Shown here in pieces: positions 30,453 through 39,539 of a stretch of DNA of 64,000 nucleotides. Where the stretch lies: NCBI RefSeq assembly GCF_041154675.1, contig NZ_AP031322.1, positions 2,505,662 to 2,569,661 of the forward strand. Direction: 5' to 3'. Origin of the DNA: Sulfurisphaera javensis (GTDB taxonomy: Archaea; Thermoproteota; Thermoprotei_A; Sulfolobales; Sulfolobaceae). Below the pieces are notes generated by a model that made no database searches, was not told where the DNA came from, and saw only the letters and a program-made list of their open reading frames with translations. The translations under genes were made by a program, and so were the position numbers. Position 1 is the first letter of the stretch. Each line of letters opens with the position of its first letter.

Positions 30453-32816
30453 ATGATGATTATGAGAAGAAACAAGATATTGCTATCTCTATTACTAATT
30501 ACCATAGAGCTTTTAGCGTTGAGCATTCTAGTAGTTAATTCAACTACTTCTTCTACATATACTATTTCGTTCGTTGAATATGGATTACCCTTAGGCTCTA
30601 CTTGGTCTGTAACTTTGAACGGACAAACAAAAGTAGCATATGCTAATGAAAATATAACCTTTTATGAGCCAAATGGAAATTATCAGTATATAGTGAATAG
30701 TTCTTTGTTATATTACAATGCGTCAATTTCGAAAGGTAATATCACAGTTAATAACGAAGACGTTAGCCAAACTATTTTCTTTACACTCTCTACCAATCAT
30801 GTATTTGGATACATACCAGTTATCCCGCGTACTACTGGATTAGCTTATGATCCACAAAACAAATTATTATATGTGCCAATACACAATTACCAAAGTTATT
30901 TCTATTATGTTTATATAATTAATACTTCAGTAAATCAAGTTATAAATGGTATTAATTTGAATAATTTTTTTCCATATAGTATCATATATGATCCGCAGAA
31001 TAATCTGCTCTACTTAACAGGTTTTTATTCTCAATCTTCATATATGTACGGTTTAGGTCTTGAAGTTATTAATCCCTCAACAAATAAAATAATTTGTTCT
31101 GGTATTCTTCAACCATATAATAATAATATATATTGTGCTTATGATGCTATAATTCCTCTTTACGATCCTAATAATAATTTAATTTACATAGCAGATCCTG
31201 CTACTGCTAGTATACTTGCTATTGCACCTCAGTTAAATAATTCATTAGTTGCAAATATATCTATTTCTCCGGGTAATGTATACTCATTTCATTCTTCTTA
31301 TTCGGCACTTACATACGACCCCGATAATAATTTAATATATGTAGCAGATTACGTATTACAAGCTCTAACAGTCATAAATCCGTTGACAGAAAAAGTGATA
31401 GCAAACATACCTCTTCCTTACACACCATATGGTGTTACTGTAGATACGAAAGACAATCTAATATATGTGGCTGGCTCCAACGGCATACTAATTGTTAATG
31501 GGATAACAAATGAGATACAAGGGAATATTAATATAAATTATTTTGATCCAAGTTATATAATGTATGATTCTATTAATAATTTAATATATGCTGATGGTAA
31601 TGGTTTATATATAATTAACGCCAGTAACAATAATATAACTAATATATGTTATTCAGAAGGTGGTTGGATTGATATGGTTTATGATCAAAATAATCATATA
31701 ATGTATTTTGTCTCTGCTGGAGGTAGTGCTGTTGGGATGTTCTATCCCCCAAACATAAACTATAATGTAACATTTGAGGAAACTGGTTTGCCTAATGGAA
31801 CTCACTGGTCGGTAACTCTAAATACCATGAAGGAGGCATCCTCTTCAAGCAATATAACATTTAATGTGCCTAATGGAACTTATTTATATACAATTAATGT
31901 CCAGAATAGTGGATACAATATTATAACTCCGAAAGTAGGAACAATAATAGTTAATGGTAACAACGTAATTATAGACGTTAAGTTTGTTCCTAACATAACC
32001 ACGTATCCAATTACTTTTGAGGCAGTAGGTTTACCAAAAGGATTACCATGGTCTGTCACACTTTCCGGAACTTCCACTAACGGACAGTTCGTAAATATTA
32101 CTCAGACATCTGATGAAAATACGATTAAATTTAATCTGACTTCTGGAACATACTTTTATGTTATTAGACTACCTTCTGGCTATCATACTAATCAACTAAA
32201 CGGGTCAATTACAGTCACAAATAGTCCACAAGTAATAAAAATATCAGTCATGCCCACTGAGACTACATCTACTCAAACACAGACTACCACTACTATACAA
32301 ACCTCTTCAACAAGTGTGTCCACTACTACCTCTACTACCTCTTCTTCCCCGATATCTTCTAATATTGCGTTGAGTTCCTCTTCATTATCTAGTCAATCTT
32401 TGCTTACTACTCCAATCTTGATTTTAGCTATTGTAAGTTTGTTTGCTGTTGTTAGTGGTGTTCTTGTTTTTAGGAAGGGAAGAAATAATTCATCCTCTCA
32501 TAGTGGAATGATGGCTACTCAGCCTGTTATTAGGCCGATTTATAGTGGAGTTATTAGGAGTAATGGGATTCTTAAACTTTATTTAGATTCTAATATTGTT
32601 GCTCGCATAATTAGTGTTAGTGTGGCTGGAACAAATCTGATAGGAACAAATGTTAGTCCTAATACCTTAAATATCGGTCAAAATACTATCTTGGTTACTT
32701 TGAATACTGTCCCTCAAGGGTTAGTACCAAACAGTGCAATTTATCAAACAGTTTTAACAATTGAGTATAATAAACAAACGTTTACAATATCAATACCAAC
32801 GTACTATATACCATAA
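30453..32816 (+). CDS. Large beta-propeller surface protein with thermopsin-type repeats and shared C-terminal domain
   Basis: A 787-residue protein. The ATG at 30453 lies about 25 bases after a TATA box (leaderless). Parts in order: signal peptide (about 8-30); a module with GLPLGSTWSVTLNG; a YVTN-type propeller (about 115-435; TYDPDNNLIYVADYV blades); two more modules with GLPNGTHWSVTLN and GLPKGLPWSVTLS, a motif common in archaeal thermopsins and surface proteins; a Thr/Ser-rich stalk; a membrane helix (PILILAIVSLFAVVSGVLVF); a basic stop-transfer; and the shared domain of about 97 residues ending IPTYYIP. It is the intact counterpart of the frameshifted gene at 18690-20419. A surface-binding or sensing role is inferred. 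Confidence 0.82.
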   Translation: MMIMRRNKILLSLLLITIELLALSILVVNSTTSSTYTISFVEYGLPLGSTWSVTLNGQTKVAYANENITFYEPNGNYQYIVNSSLLYYNASISKGNITVNNEDVSQTIFFTLSTNHVFGYIPVIPRTTGLAYDPQNKLLYVPIHNYQSYFYYVYIINTSVNQVINGINLNNFFPYSIIYDPQNNLLYLTGFYSQSSYMYGLGLEVINPSTNKIICSGILQPYNNNIYCAYDAIIPLYDPNNNLIYIADPATASILAIAPQLNNSLVANISISPGNVYSFHSSYSALTYDPDNNLIYVADYVLQALTVINPLTEKVIANIPLPYTPYGVTVDTKDNLIYVAGSNGILIVNGITNEIQGNININYFDPSYIMYDSINNLIYADGNGLYIINASNNNITNICYSEGGWIDMVYDQNNHIMYFVSAGGSAVGMFYPPNINYNVTFEETGLPNGTHWSVTLNTMKEASSSSNITFNVPNGTYLYTINVQNSGYNIITPKVGTIIVNGNNVIIDVKFVPNITTYPITFEAVGLPKGLPWSVTLSGTSTNGQFVNITQTSDENTIKFNLTSGTYFYVIRLPSGYHTNQLNGSITVTNSPQVIKISVMPTETTSTQTQTTTTIQTSSTSVSTTTSTTSSSPISSNIALSSSSLSSQSLLTTPILILAIVSLFAVVSGVLVFRKGRNNSSSHSGMMATQPVIRPIYSGVIRSNGILKLYLDSNIVARIISVSVAGTNLIGTNVSPNTLNIGQNTILVTLNTVPQGLVPNSAIYQTVLTIEYNKQTFTISIPTYYIP

Positions 32817-33123
32817 TAATCACATACTTCTTTTTCTCGTATTTTTCTTACTTACTCAGAAATAATCAGTCTAACAAATAATATTTTAGTCGAATACTTT
32901 TTCATAATGAGAAACTTGAATTACTAAAAAGATAATGTTAAATTTAATATAGTGTAGTTTTTGAAGCAAAAAATTAAGGTACCAAGATCTTTATATGAAG
33001 ATTAAATGAAAAGGGAGTGTTGGAATGCAGTCATGAAAATTAGTATGTAATACGTAAAAAATTAAAAACGTCAAAAAATTATATAAGCAAAAAGTTTTAA
33101 CGTAAAAATCAACAGAAAAACAC

Positions 33124-33186
33124 TTGTGCTAGGGTTGCCGTCAAATTAATGGGTAACCAGTTATGAACACAGCAACCCTAGCACAA
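33124..33186. repeat. Perfect 15-base inverted repeat across the transposase start codon
   Basis: TTGTGCTAGGGTTGC (33124-33138) pairs exactly with GCAACCCTAGCACAA (33172-33186). The transposase ATG at 33163 lies in the loop. A hairpin there could hide the start codon or serve as a transposase-binding site. A decayed version is seen in the relic at 34345-34486. Confidence 0.6.
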
Positions 33187-34132
33187 CTAATACTTCTCAT
33201 ACTTCAATATAAAAACATTAAGCCCAAAAAACACAACTTGAAGAACATATCACAAGCACTAGCAAATTACATACTAGGAACACCAATAAACAAACTAACC
33301 CTACCAAAATCAACAACCTACTACTACATAAACAAACTAAAAATACCCAAGAGAAGAAAACAAAAAACAAGAGAAGAAACAATAACTTGCCCAAAATGCA
33401 AATCACAAAACATAATAAAAAAACGGTTCATCAAGAGGAAAAAAGAAATATAAATGCAAAACATGCAACACAACATTCTACGAAGCAAAATACCATAGGT
33501 TAAGTAAAGACGAAAAGAGAAGAATAATACAAGAATATGTTAACAATATGAGTATGAGAAGTATCTCACGTGTTTCCAATAGAGACGTTTCTACTGTTTA
33601 TCACGTGATTAGGAAAATTGGTCTTAATGCTTATCTTGCTCTCCTTGATCTTCAAGGTTTGATAAAGAATTATAGTGTTAGGGAGAAGATTTTTGATGAG
33701 CAGTGGACTTTTTATCGTGTTAGGCGTGGTTCTAAGAGGTGTGATTTGTGGAATTGGACTTGTTTGGCTGATGGTGTTCCTTACTCTTCTGTTCATGATA
33801 AGAGGAATTATGATGGCTTGAGCTCGTTGTTGATAGTTTTACCAAGAGGTGGTGTTAATTATTCTGATGATTATCAAGTGTATCAAGTTCTTGATAATCA
33901 TCAAGTTGGTAAGCAGTATACTTATCGTATTGAGAGTTTTCATTCTATGGTGAGGAGTTGTCTTGCTCGTTTTAATCGTTTTACTAAGGCTGTTAATAGG
34001 AGTATTAGTATGGTTGAGTATAGTTTGAGTTTGCTTATTGTTATGAGGGGTAAGGTGTTTTCTAAGGTCCCTACTCCTTTTAATCAAGTTTGGTTGGAAA
34101 ATGTAAAGAAGATTAGAGAGAGTTTAATTTAG
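33163..34132 (+). CDS. IS1-type transposase in two frames
   Basis: The first frame (33163-33453) gives an HTH region and the start of a zinc ribbon (CPKCKSQNIIK). The second frame supplies the rest of the ribbon (GSSRGKKKYKCKTCNTTFYE) and, through 34132, the catalytic part: WNWTCLADGVPYSSVHDKRN, SFHSMVRSCLARFNRF. These are InsA- and InsB-like parts of the IS1 DDE transposase. The frames join at seven A (about 33416-33422). The shift needed is +1, or loss of one A by slippage, unlike the -1 shift of E. coli IS1. The intact ends suggest the element may still be active by slippage, but this is not proven. Confidence 0.78.
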
Positions 34133-34344
34133 CTCGTATTACATACTAATTTTCATGACTGCACTCCAACACTCCCAATGAAAAGATTTACATATGGTAA
34201 ATGTCAAATTAATAGGAAAAGTTATAAAAATAATTTAATACTATACAGAGGACATTATGAGTATGTTCTCGAAATATTTAAACTTCACACTTTATGTTTT
34301 TGAAATTAATGTTTTCACATTGAAAGTATAATTAAGGTATTAGT

Positions 34345-34486
34345 TTCGCTAGGCATGCCGTATTAATAACTGTTTCATTATTAATATGACGGCAACTCTA
34401 GTACAAGCGTTTTTCAGTCAATTTTTCACGTTGAAACTTTATTACGTATTACATAACTAATTTTCATGACTGCCACCAACACACCC
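34345..34486 (-). mobile_element. Left-end relic of an IS1-type element
   Basis: Read on the minus strand from 34486 it follows the left end of the IS1-type element at 33013: GGCAGTCATGAAAATTAGTT, TAATACGTAA, GTTTCAACGT, TTGTACTAGAGTTGCCGTCA. It then stops before any coding part. Sequence changes are frequent, so this is an old copy or a MITE-like derivative. Confidence 0.6.
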
Positions 34487-35030
34487 CTATTGGTTCAATT
34501 GCTAACTTACCCTTGGTATGACATAGTGTTCTACACCTAAAAGTATTACTAAAAATGACAGATTGATTTTGATCATCTAGTACAGATTAACTAATTACAA
34601 TTTACAATGGAAACATTGGCTGTACATTACGAATCTGTTAGTTTAGTATTTTTTCTTGAAAATATTTCTATTCCATTATTTTAATTTACTTAAAATTTCT
34701 CATAATTCTACTATAAAATTATTCATTAAAGATATACTAAAATTGGGATCAATAAGATTATGTCTAGGATATTTCAAATTGAAACTACATCATTTGTATT
34801 AAACATTCTCATATTATTACTATCATATTGTCATGTTCACTAATAAGTTTGTATCTTAAAGAAATTAAAAATCGATAGATAAGTAGTCAAGAAAGATTTA
34901 TATCAACAAATACAAAGTTAAAGGCTAGGTTTTATTTGATAATAAATAATTCTAAAAATTAGTTCTTAAGATAACATGAGGCAGAGTATGATGTGTTTGT
35001 GCTCTTGATAGATAACTTCTTTCGATAATA
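34487..35030. other. Intergenic stretch without a recognised gene
   Basis: About 540 bases, AT-rich, between the IS1 relic and the promoter of the gene at 35104. No frame, repeat or structured RNA could be supported. Confidence 0.35.
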
Positions 35031-35034
35031 AAGA

Positions 35035-35098
35035 TTTATATATCTCTAAAACAAATAAAAAAACTAGTAATAACAAAGTTAAATTCTAAGGAGGTGTT
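35035..35098 (+). promoter_or_regulatory. Promoter and strong Shine-Dalgarno of the gene at 35104
   Basis: TATA box TTTATATA at 35035-35042, then a leader of about 35 bases, then AAGGAGGTG at about 35089-35096. The SD is followed after seven bases by ATC (35104-35106), in frame with the protein. Strong SDs with a leader are unusual next to the mostly leaderless genes here. Confidence 0.6.
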
Positions 35099-35103
35099 AA
35101 AAA

Positions 35104-35739
35104 ATCGGTATAGTTGATCTGCCTAACGGACAATCAATGCAAGTACCAGATAATATGAGTATCAAGGATGTCACTAAACAAGTTCCTGGTATAGATTTAA
35201 ATAATACCATAGCTTATAGCGTAAGAGATAAGATACCTGTTTCACCAGACGAACCTATAGGTAATAGAGAAATTAAACTTATAAATCAAAGTGAAGTTAG
35301 TTTTTTTAACAATTCTCGTGAATATTATAGAAAATATGGTTGGATGAAATTGGCTAGAGATTTTGTTGCAGCGCCTTTTAAAGGAAGATATGGCGCATAT
35401 TTACTGGCTATGATTTCTGTAGGGGATGCTGCTAGATGGTTATGTGAAAGTAGAAGCAATTTGATTACAAATAACGTTTGTGTTCTTTTGGGAACTTTGA
35501 AAAATCCGCAAGAAGTAAGAGACCTTATTGTAGAACATGAACAAAGTTGTGTATCCTTTTCTACTCCTCCACAAGAATTTATAAACACTTTAAATAATGT
35601 ATTCAGAATTAAATTGTATCCAAGCTTATGTATTGTACAATTTAAAACACCTTTAGAGTACGTTGATGACGTAAGTTTGATCTTAAATGTAACTAAAACA
35701 CTAGCAAATAGAATGAAAATTAGCTTTTGGGGAGCATAA
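35104..35739 (+). CDS. Hypothetical protein, possible N-terminal beta-grasp domain, no ATG at the expected start
   Basis: The frame runs from just after a stop at 35098-35100 to 35739. The strong SD points to ATC at 35104 (about 211 residues); the first ATG is at 35137 (200 residues) and has no SD. The first 60 residues (GIVDLPNGQSMQVPDNMSIK ... ) have the length and strand-helix-strand order of a ubiquitin-like beta-grasp domain. The rest contains FVAAPFKGRYGAYLLAM and a Cys-containing helix-rich part. Neither half was recognised for sure. Either an unusual initiation codon (ATC/ATA) is used, or the ATG was lost by one base change. Confidence 0.6.
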   Translation: MGIVDLPNGQSMQVPDNMSIKDVTKQVPGIDLNNTIAYSVRDKIPVSPDEPIGNREIKLINQSEVSFFNNSREYYRKYGWMKLARDFVAAPFKGRYGAYLLAMISVGDAARWLCESRSNLITNNVCVLLGTLKNPQEVRDLIVEHEQSCVSFSTPPQEFINTLNNVFRIKLYPSLCIVQFKTPLEYVDDVSLILNVTKTLANRMKISFWGA

Positions 35740-35747
35740 TGGTAACT

Positions 35748-36110
35748 CTAAAATTTCCTCACAAAATTTTCACGGAATTCGCTATCCGATATTACTCTTT
35801 TTAAGTATTCTTTAATATTTTAGCTTAAAGGCTCAAAGTCTTTCTTCTCAAGAACCTCACTAGCGTGTTTAAGAGTATTTAATGCTCCTCAGCCTTGTTT
35901 AAATCAATCCAAGCTAGATAACCTTCAATTAAAGATGAATAGATATCTTGGGCTGATACTAACCATAAGTCCTCATCTGAACTCTTAACCTCATTAGCTT
36001 ACTCTTCAGCCCCTTCAACAAACCCTTTGCCATACTCTGGGAGATTTGCATAAATGCTTGCTAAAAGGCTTTCAAAACTGGATCTAATTCCTTTCCTTTT
36101 CCAATACTAA
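35748..36110 (-). pseudogene. C-terminal remnant of an unknown gene, cut by the IS630-type element
   Basis: Minus-strand pieces in order: FESLLASIYANLPEYGKGFV-like, EVKSSDEDLWLVSAQDIYSS, LIEGYLAWIDLNKAEE, then in another frame HASEVLEKKDFEPLS, a stop, and NIKEYLKRVISDSEFRENFV to a stop at 35748. Together they form a helical C-terminus of unknown family with at least one frameshift and two stops. It begins exactly where the IS630-type element ends, so the rest was probably lost by insertion or rearrangement. Confidence 0.55.
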
Positions 36111-37329
36111 TATAGTCTTTTTCATTGAAAATGCAACGACTATGAACTCTACCCAACAAAAAGATAGAACTCATCACATAAAAAATCAGACAACAACTAA
36201 GTTATAAGTGATATCATTTGAGAACAAATAATATCTGTAAAATAATATAAAATCTTCCACACTCATCACTACACCACCACGTGCAAGCACGTCACTAAAC
36301 TTCTCCCTCCAATACCTCGTGTAATTACCCTTGGAAACCAACTCATTAAACATCTTAACCAACAAACCACTTGGAAAAGTATAATAAGAATTAACACAAC
36401 GCTTCAAATCCTTCCACACAAACTCAATAAGATTCAAACCAGAATAAGGAGGAAGAAAAACCAAAGTAATCCCCAACTCCTCAGCAGCATCTAAAACTAC
36501 TCTTATGAAAACTAGCATTATCAAGAACAACAACAACCTTACCAGAATTCTCAGCCCTAAGCCTCCTCAACAACAACACTAGACTCAACCTCCATAGCTA
36601 GAGGAGTGCCAACACTCAAAGGAATACAACCAATAACATTAACCTTATTACTAGGATACTCTTGCAAAACAAAAGTATAACCAAACCTCCTAACCTTAGA
36701 AGGATCATGATAAAAACCACTCTCGTCAAGGAAGAAAATCTTAGCCCCTTGAAGATCAACCCTTGATAAATTGTCGATTAAGATCTGGGCTGGGTTTAAT
36801 GGTCTTTTTTCATTGTACTTGTAGGGTTTTGCATAGGGTAGTTTTAATCTCTCTCTAGTTATTCTCCATGTTGTTGTGTAGCTTATTGGGACTTTGTTTT
36901 TTAGTTCTGTGTAGACTTCTTTTAGTGTTTTTCCTTCTAGTTGTTTTACGTCTATTTTGTTTGTGTTTATTTTTGGTTGTTTTCCTCTTCTTTTTTTGTA
37001 GTATATTGCTTGTATGCCTCTTCTTTGGTAGTCTTTTATCCATCTGTATGTTGTGCTTCTGTTTACTTTGAGTGTTTTGCTATTTGGTTGTATGTTTTTC
37101 CGTTGAGGTATTCTAGTATTCCTAGTGCTTTTTTGTTGTTTAGTTGTGGTGGTTGTTTTTCTAGTGCTTTACGGATGTATTTTTCGTCTTGTTCATGTCT
37201 GATGCCGTCCATTACCAGCAACCTCATGATAGTTTTTCCTTTTTGATTGAGTTATATTGTTAATTAACTAATTAATGTTATTAATGAAAATTAGTTGGTG
37301 ATTTCCGTTGCATTTTCAATGAAAATATA
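36111..37329 (-). mobile_element. IS630-type element, degenerate, about 1.2 kb
   Basis: The ends are inverted repeats: TTTTCATTGAAAATGCAACG at the left (about 36119-36138), and the same sequence on the other strand at the right (about 37307-37326). TA dinucleotides at both ends fit IS630/Tc1-mariner targeting. The interior carries a broken minus-strand transposase. The ends match the 88-bp MITE at 7859. Confidence 0.8.
36186..37229 (-). pseudogene. IS630-type transposase, several frameshifts
   Basis: From 37229: MRLLVMDGIRHEQDEKYIRK, a helix-turn-helix part (KALGILEYLNGKTYNQIAKH), a frameshift, STTYRWIKDYQRRGIQAI, GAKIFFLDESGFYHDPSKVR (first catalytic Asp), a frameshift, GKVVVVLDNASFHKS (second Asp), a frameshift, and ITLVFLPPYSGLNLIEFVWK (third acidic residue, Glu). 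All DDE positions are present, but at least three frame breaks make the gene inactive. Confidence 0.85.
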
Positions 37330-37331
37330 AC

Positions 37332-37471
37332 CAAATACAAATTCTAATGCAGAAACAGAAGGAAATACAACTCTTCATAACACGTTAAACTTTAACCTTG
37401 TTGGTATTCTTATATCAGTTATTGTTATAATAGTGATAATATTAATCATAAGCTGGATTAAGAAAAGATAA
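37332..37471 (+). pseudogene. C-terminal remnant of a membrane-anchored surface protein
   Basis: A frame reads NTNSNAETEGNTTLHNTLNF followed by a membrane helix LVGILISVIVIIVIILIISW and the basic end IKKR before a stop. This is the stalk-plus-anchor end of a Sulfolobales surface protein. The upstream part is missing, cut off by the right end of the IS630-type element. Confidence 0.55.
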
Positions 37472-37939
37472 TTTTTCTTAAAAACAAATTATTATAAGTT
37501 ATATATAGGGTACAACTCTCCTAAAAAGTGTAGTTTAAAGTTATCTTCAGATTATTGAAAAACACGGATCAAGACTGCAGACGAATAGTCTCGTAAAAGG
37601 TAGATAATATAAAAAGTTCAAACATTATATTTCAATGATTGAAACTTCTATTTATGATATATAATATAACGTTAAAAGAATCTGGTTAAATAATCATTGG
37701 TAAGTCTGATTTTAGCTTTTTTGAAACAACTTAAACTCATTTCCTTTATTTTTATAATCATTGAGGCAGCACACAAAAGTTGAGTTGATAAAATTGAGCT
37801 TCTATTATTATTTACGTCTAATTTGCTGTGTAAGATATAAATTATCTTTGAATCTTCAAAAACAGCTAGAAGTTATTATTTATATTACAATACTCCGTTT
37901 AATTTTTGCTTATATATAATCTTAAGTATATTTAAAAGT
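37472..37939. other. Intergenic stretch without a recognised gene
   Basis: About 470 bases. The 3' part must hold the promoter of the gene at 37940 (TATA-like TTATATATAA at about 37909-37918, about 25 bases before the GTG start). Nothing else seen. Confidence 0.4.
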
Positions 37940-38656
37940 GTGGATTTAGCCAAGTTAAGTTCTTTAATCAATAGGTTAAGTAAAACTTCTCTTTCTGTAA
38001 ATGAAGTTGATAAATCTTTCCTTCAATTCCTTATATCGTTTAAATTAGTAAAAATTGAAGATGATAAAATAGTTTTAGATAAAAACTTCTTTTTACATGA
38101 TTTCGTAATTCTATATACGGAAAATAAAGTCACTATTTCAGATAAAAATTATACTCGATCGCATTCATATATATTAGTTTCAACAAAGGAAGGATTAACT
38201 AATTTTTTCTTTACATATGATTTAACCCCAATCAAAGTTTTTCGTTTTCATAAATCAACAAGGGGTTTGCTCACGGACTCTATAATAGAGATAGAACCTA
38301 AAATTATAGAGAGGAAACCTAATTTAATTAAATTTTCCTTTCAACTTGATCCGCCAACCTCTATAGGGGAAATAATAAAGACTGGATACTATGTTTATTC
38401 AGAAATAAAAAGGGATGAAAAGATAGAGTTTTTCTATATTCCTTACCCTTCCTTTAATGTCAAAATACAGATTATTGATAAGGATAAAGTAAAGAATGCT
38501 AGTGTGAATAAAGTCATATTGTTTTTGGCTAAAGAGCCTGTATTACTTCCATTGCGTGAGAATTACTCTTTAGATATAAAGGGAAATGTAATAGACGTAA
38601 ATTTGTCAAATGTAGAGACTGGAATAATCGGAATAAGGTGGGTAAAAAGTGATTAG
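37940..38656 (+). CDS. Hypothetical protein, paralogous family with 17182 and 38649
   Basis: A 238-residue soluble protein beginning at GTG (DLAKLSSLINRLSKT). The N-terminus is helical and probably winged-helix-like (residues 1-45). The C-terminal half is beta-rich with LDPPTSIGEIIKTGYYVYSE, YPSFNVKIQII and the close NVETGIIGIRWVKSD, in line with the corresponding blocks at 17182 and 38649. It overlaps the next paralogue by 8 bases, so the two are co-translated as a tandem duplication. The function is unknown. Confidence 0.72.
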   Translation: MDLAKLSSLINRLSKTSLSVNEVDKSFLQFLISFKLVKIEDDKIVLDKNFFLHDFVILYTENKVTISDKNYTRSHSYILVSTKEGLTNFFFTYDLTPIKVFRFHKSTRGLLTDSIIEIEPKIIERKPNLIKFSFQLDPPTSIGEIIKTGYYVYSEIKRDEKIEFFYIPYPSFNVKIQIIDKDKVKNASVNKVILFLAKEPVLLPLRENYSLDIKGNVIDVNLSNVETGIIGIRWVKSD

Positions 38657-39323
38657 GAAAAGAGACTTGTTGTCCTTAATAGAATATTTCAAAAGAGTTG
38701 AGGAAGGAAAAGAAAAATTAGATGAGAAATTTTCATTATCAAATTATTATCACATTACGAACATAGTAAAGGCTAATCTAACAGAAAAAGGAAACTTAAG
38801 GATAACTTGTTACTTAGAGTTTATTCCAATTAAAAGTGGTATTAAAGAGACATTAATGGGATATACACACTTTGAGGTTAACAATTTGCCTATAGCTAAA
38901 CTAATTTATCTAAAGAGAGAGAATGTATTAACTAATGAGAAATTAAATACTTATTTTGAAATAGAGAAAAAGAGTGATCATGAAATTATCTTAAAAGCAA
39001 AATATGAACCTTCATTAAGAGTAGGAGAAAGAGTAAAGTGGAAATATTCAGTTTTATTTAAGAATTATCCTATAATGAATGAAGATTCTTATACTATACA
39101 GGTTGGCAGTCCTACTCGTTATATAAAACTTCTGATATATTTACCTAGAATAATAAAAAATGCTGAAGTATATAAAACAATAGCAGGATTTAAAGCAACT
39201 ACTGGAAAATCACCACTTTTAACAGAGAAACACACTTTCTTGATTTCAAACAATATGATTAAACTTGAACTATGGGATGTGCATCATTCAGCTTATAAAG
39301 TTGAATGGAAATTAGAAGAATGA
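38649..39323 (+). CDS. Hypothetical protein, paralogous family with 17182 and 37940
   Basis: A 224-residue soluble protein starting at GTG inside the end of the previous gene. It has a helical N-terminus (LLSLIEYFKRVEEGKEKLDE), then the beta-rich part: KYEPSLRVGERVKWKYSVLF, GSPTRYIKLLIYLPRIIKNA and the end VHHSAYKVEWKLEE. These correspond to FQPSLIPGQIVTWSYYTW, SPTYLAKITVELPW and MGAYALVWKPP of the 17182 protein. Three copies in one window, two in tandem, suggest a locally expanding family. No enzyme motif is visible. Confidence 0.72.
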   Translation: MIRKRDLLSLIEYFKRVEEGKEKLDEKFSLSNYYHITNIVKANLTEKGNLRITCYLEFIPIKSGIKETLMGYTHFEVNNLPIAKLIYLKRENVLTNEKLNTYFEIEKKSDHEIILKAKYEPSLRVGERVKWKYSVLFKNYPIMNEDSYTIQVGSPTRYIKLLIYLPRIIKNAEVYKTIAGFKATTGKSPLLTEKHTFLISNNMIKLELWDVHHSAYKVEWKLEE

Positions 39324-39344
39324 CTACTTATAAACAGTATTTTA

Positions 39345-39539
39345 GGGAATGCAGTAATGAAAATCAGCAGATAATACTATATAAATTATTATCAATATTA
39401 TCCTATAGATTTTATATGATCATTATTGAATGAATTCTCGCATATTTATGAGCACTAACCTAGCGTTAATATAATTTTTACATTTTTAATTTTTTGCGTA
39501 TTACATACTAATTTATATAACTGCAATTCAACAGTCTCT
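39345..39539. mobile_element. 195-bp MITE with IS1-type ends, second copy
   Basis: Homologous along its length to the MITE at 25683 (shared GCAGTAATGAAAATCA start, TTTTTACATTTTTAATTTTT and CGTATTACATACTAATTTAT). The left terminus has lost about ten bases. Flanking octamers GTATTTTA and TTATTTTA differ by one base and may be the 8-base duplication. No coding capacity. Confidence 0.7.

Larger units (their letters stand above)
33013..34176 (+). mobile_element. Complete IS1-family element (ISC1173-like), 1164 bp
   Basis: The ends are inverted repeats of 42 bases with one mismatch (starting GGGAGTGTTGG), and the element is flanked by a perfect 8-base duplication AATGAAAA (33005-33012 and 34177-34184). 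Size, 8-base duplication and the two-frame transposase fit the IS1 family; the length is close to that of ISC1173 of Saccharolobus. The perfect ends and duplication suggest a recent insertion. It sits inside a dispersed repeat. Confidence 0.88.
32982..34235 (+). repeat. Dispersed 85-bp AT-rich repeat, copy 6, split by the IS1-type element
   Basis: The left part (32982-33012: AGATCTTTATATGAAGATTA...) and the right part (34185-34235: GATTTACATATGGTAAATG... GTTATAAAAATAATTT) join into one copy when the insertion at 33013-34176 and one AATGAAAA octamer are removed. Confidence 0.6.

Noticed and set aside
36868..37246. Plus-strand frames of 67 and 101 codons
   Set aside because: Antisense to the IS630-type transposase; Cys/Leu/Phe-rich composition typical of shadows.
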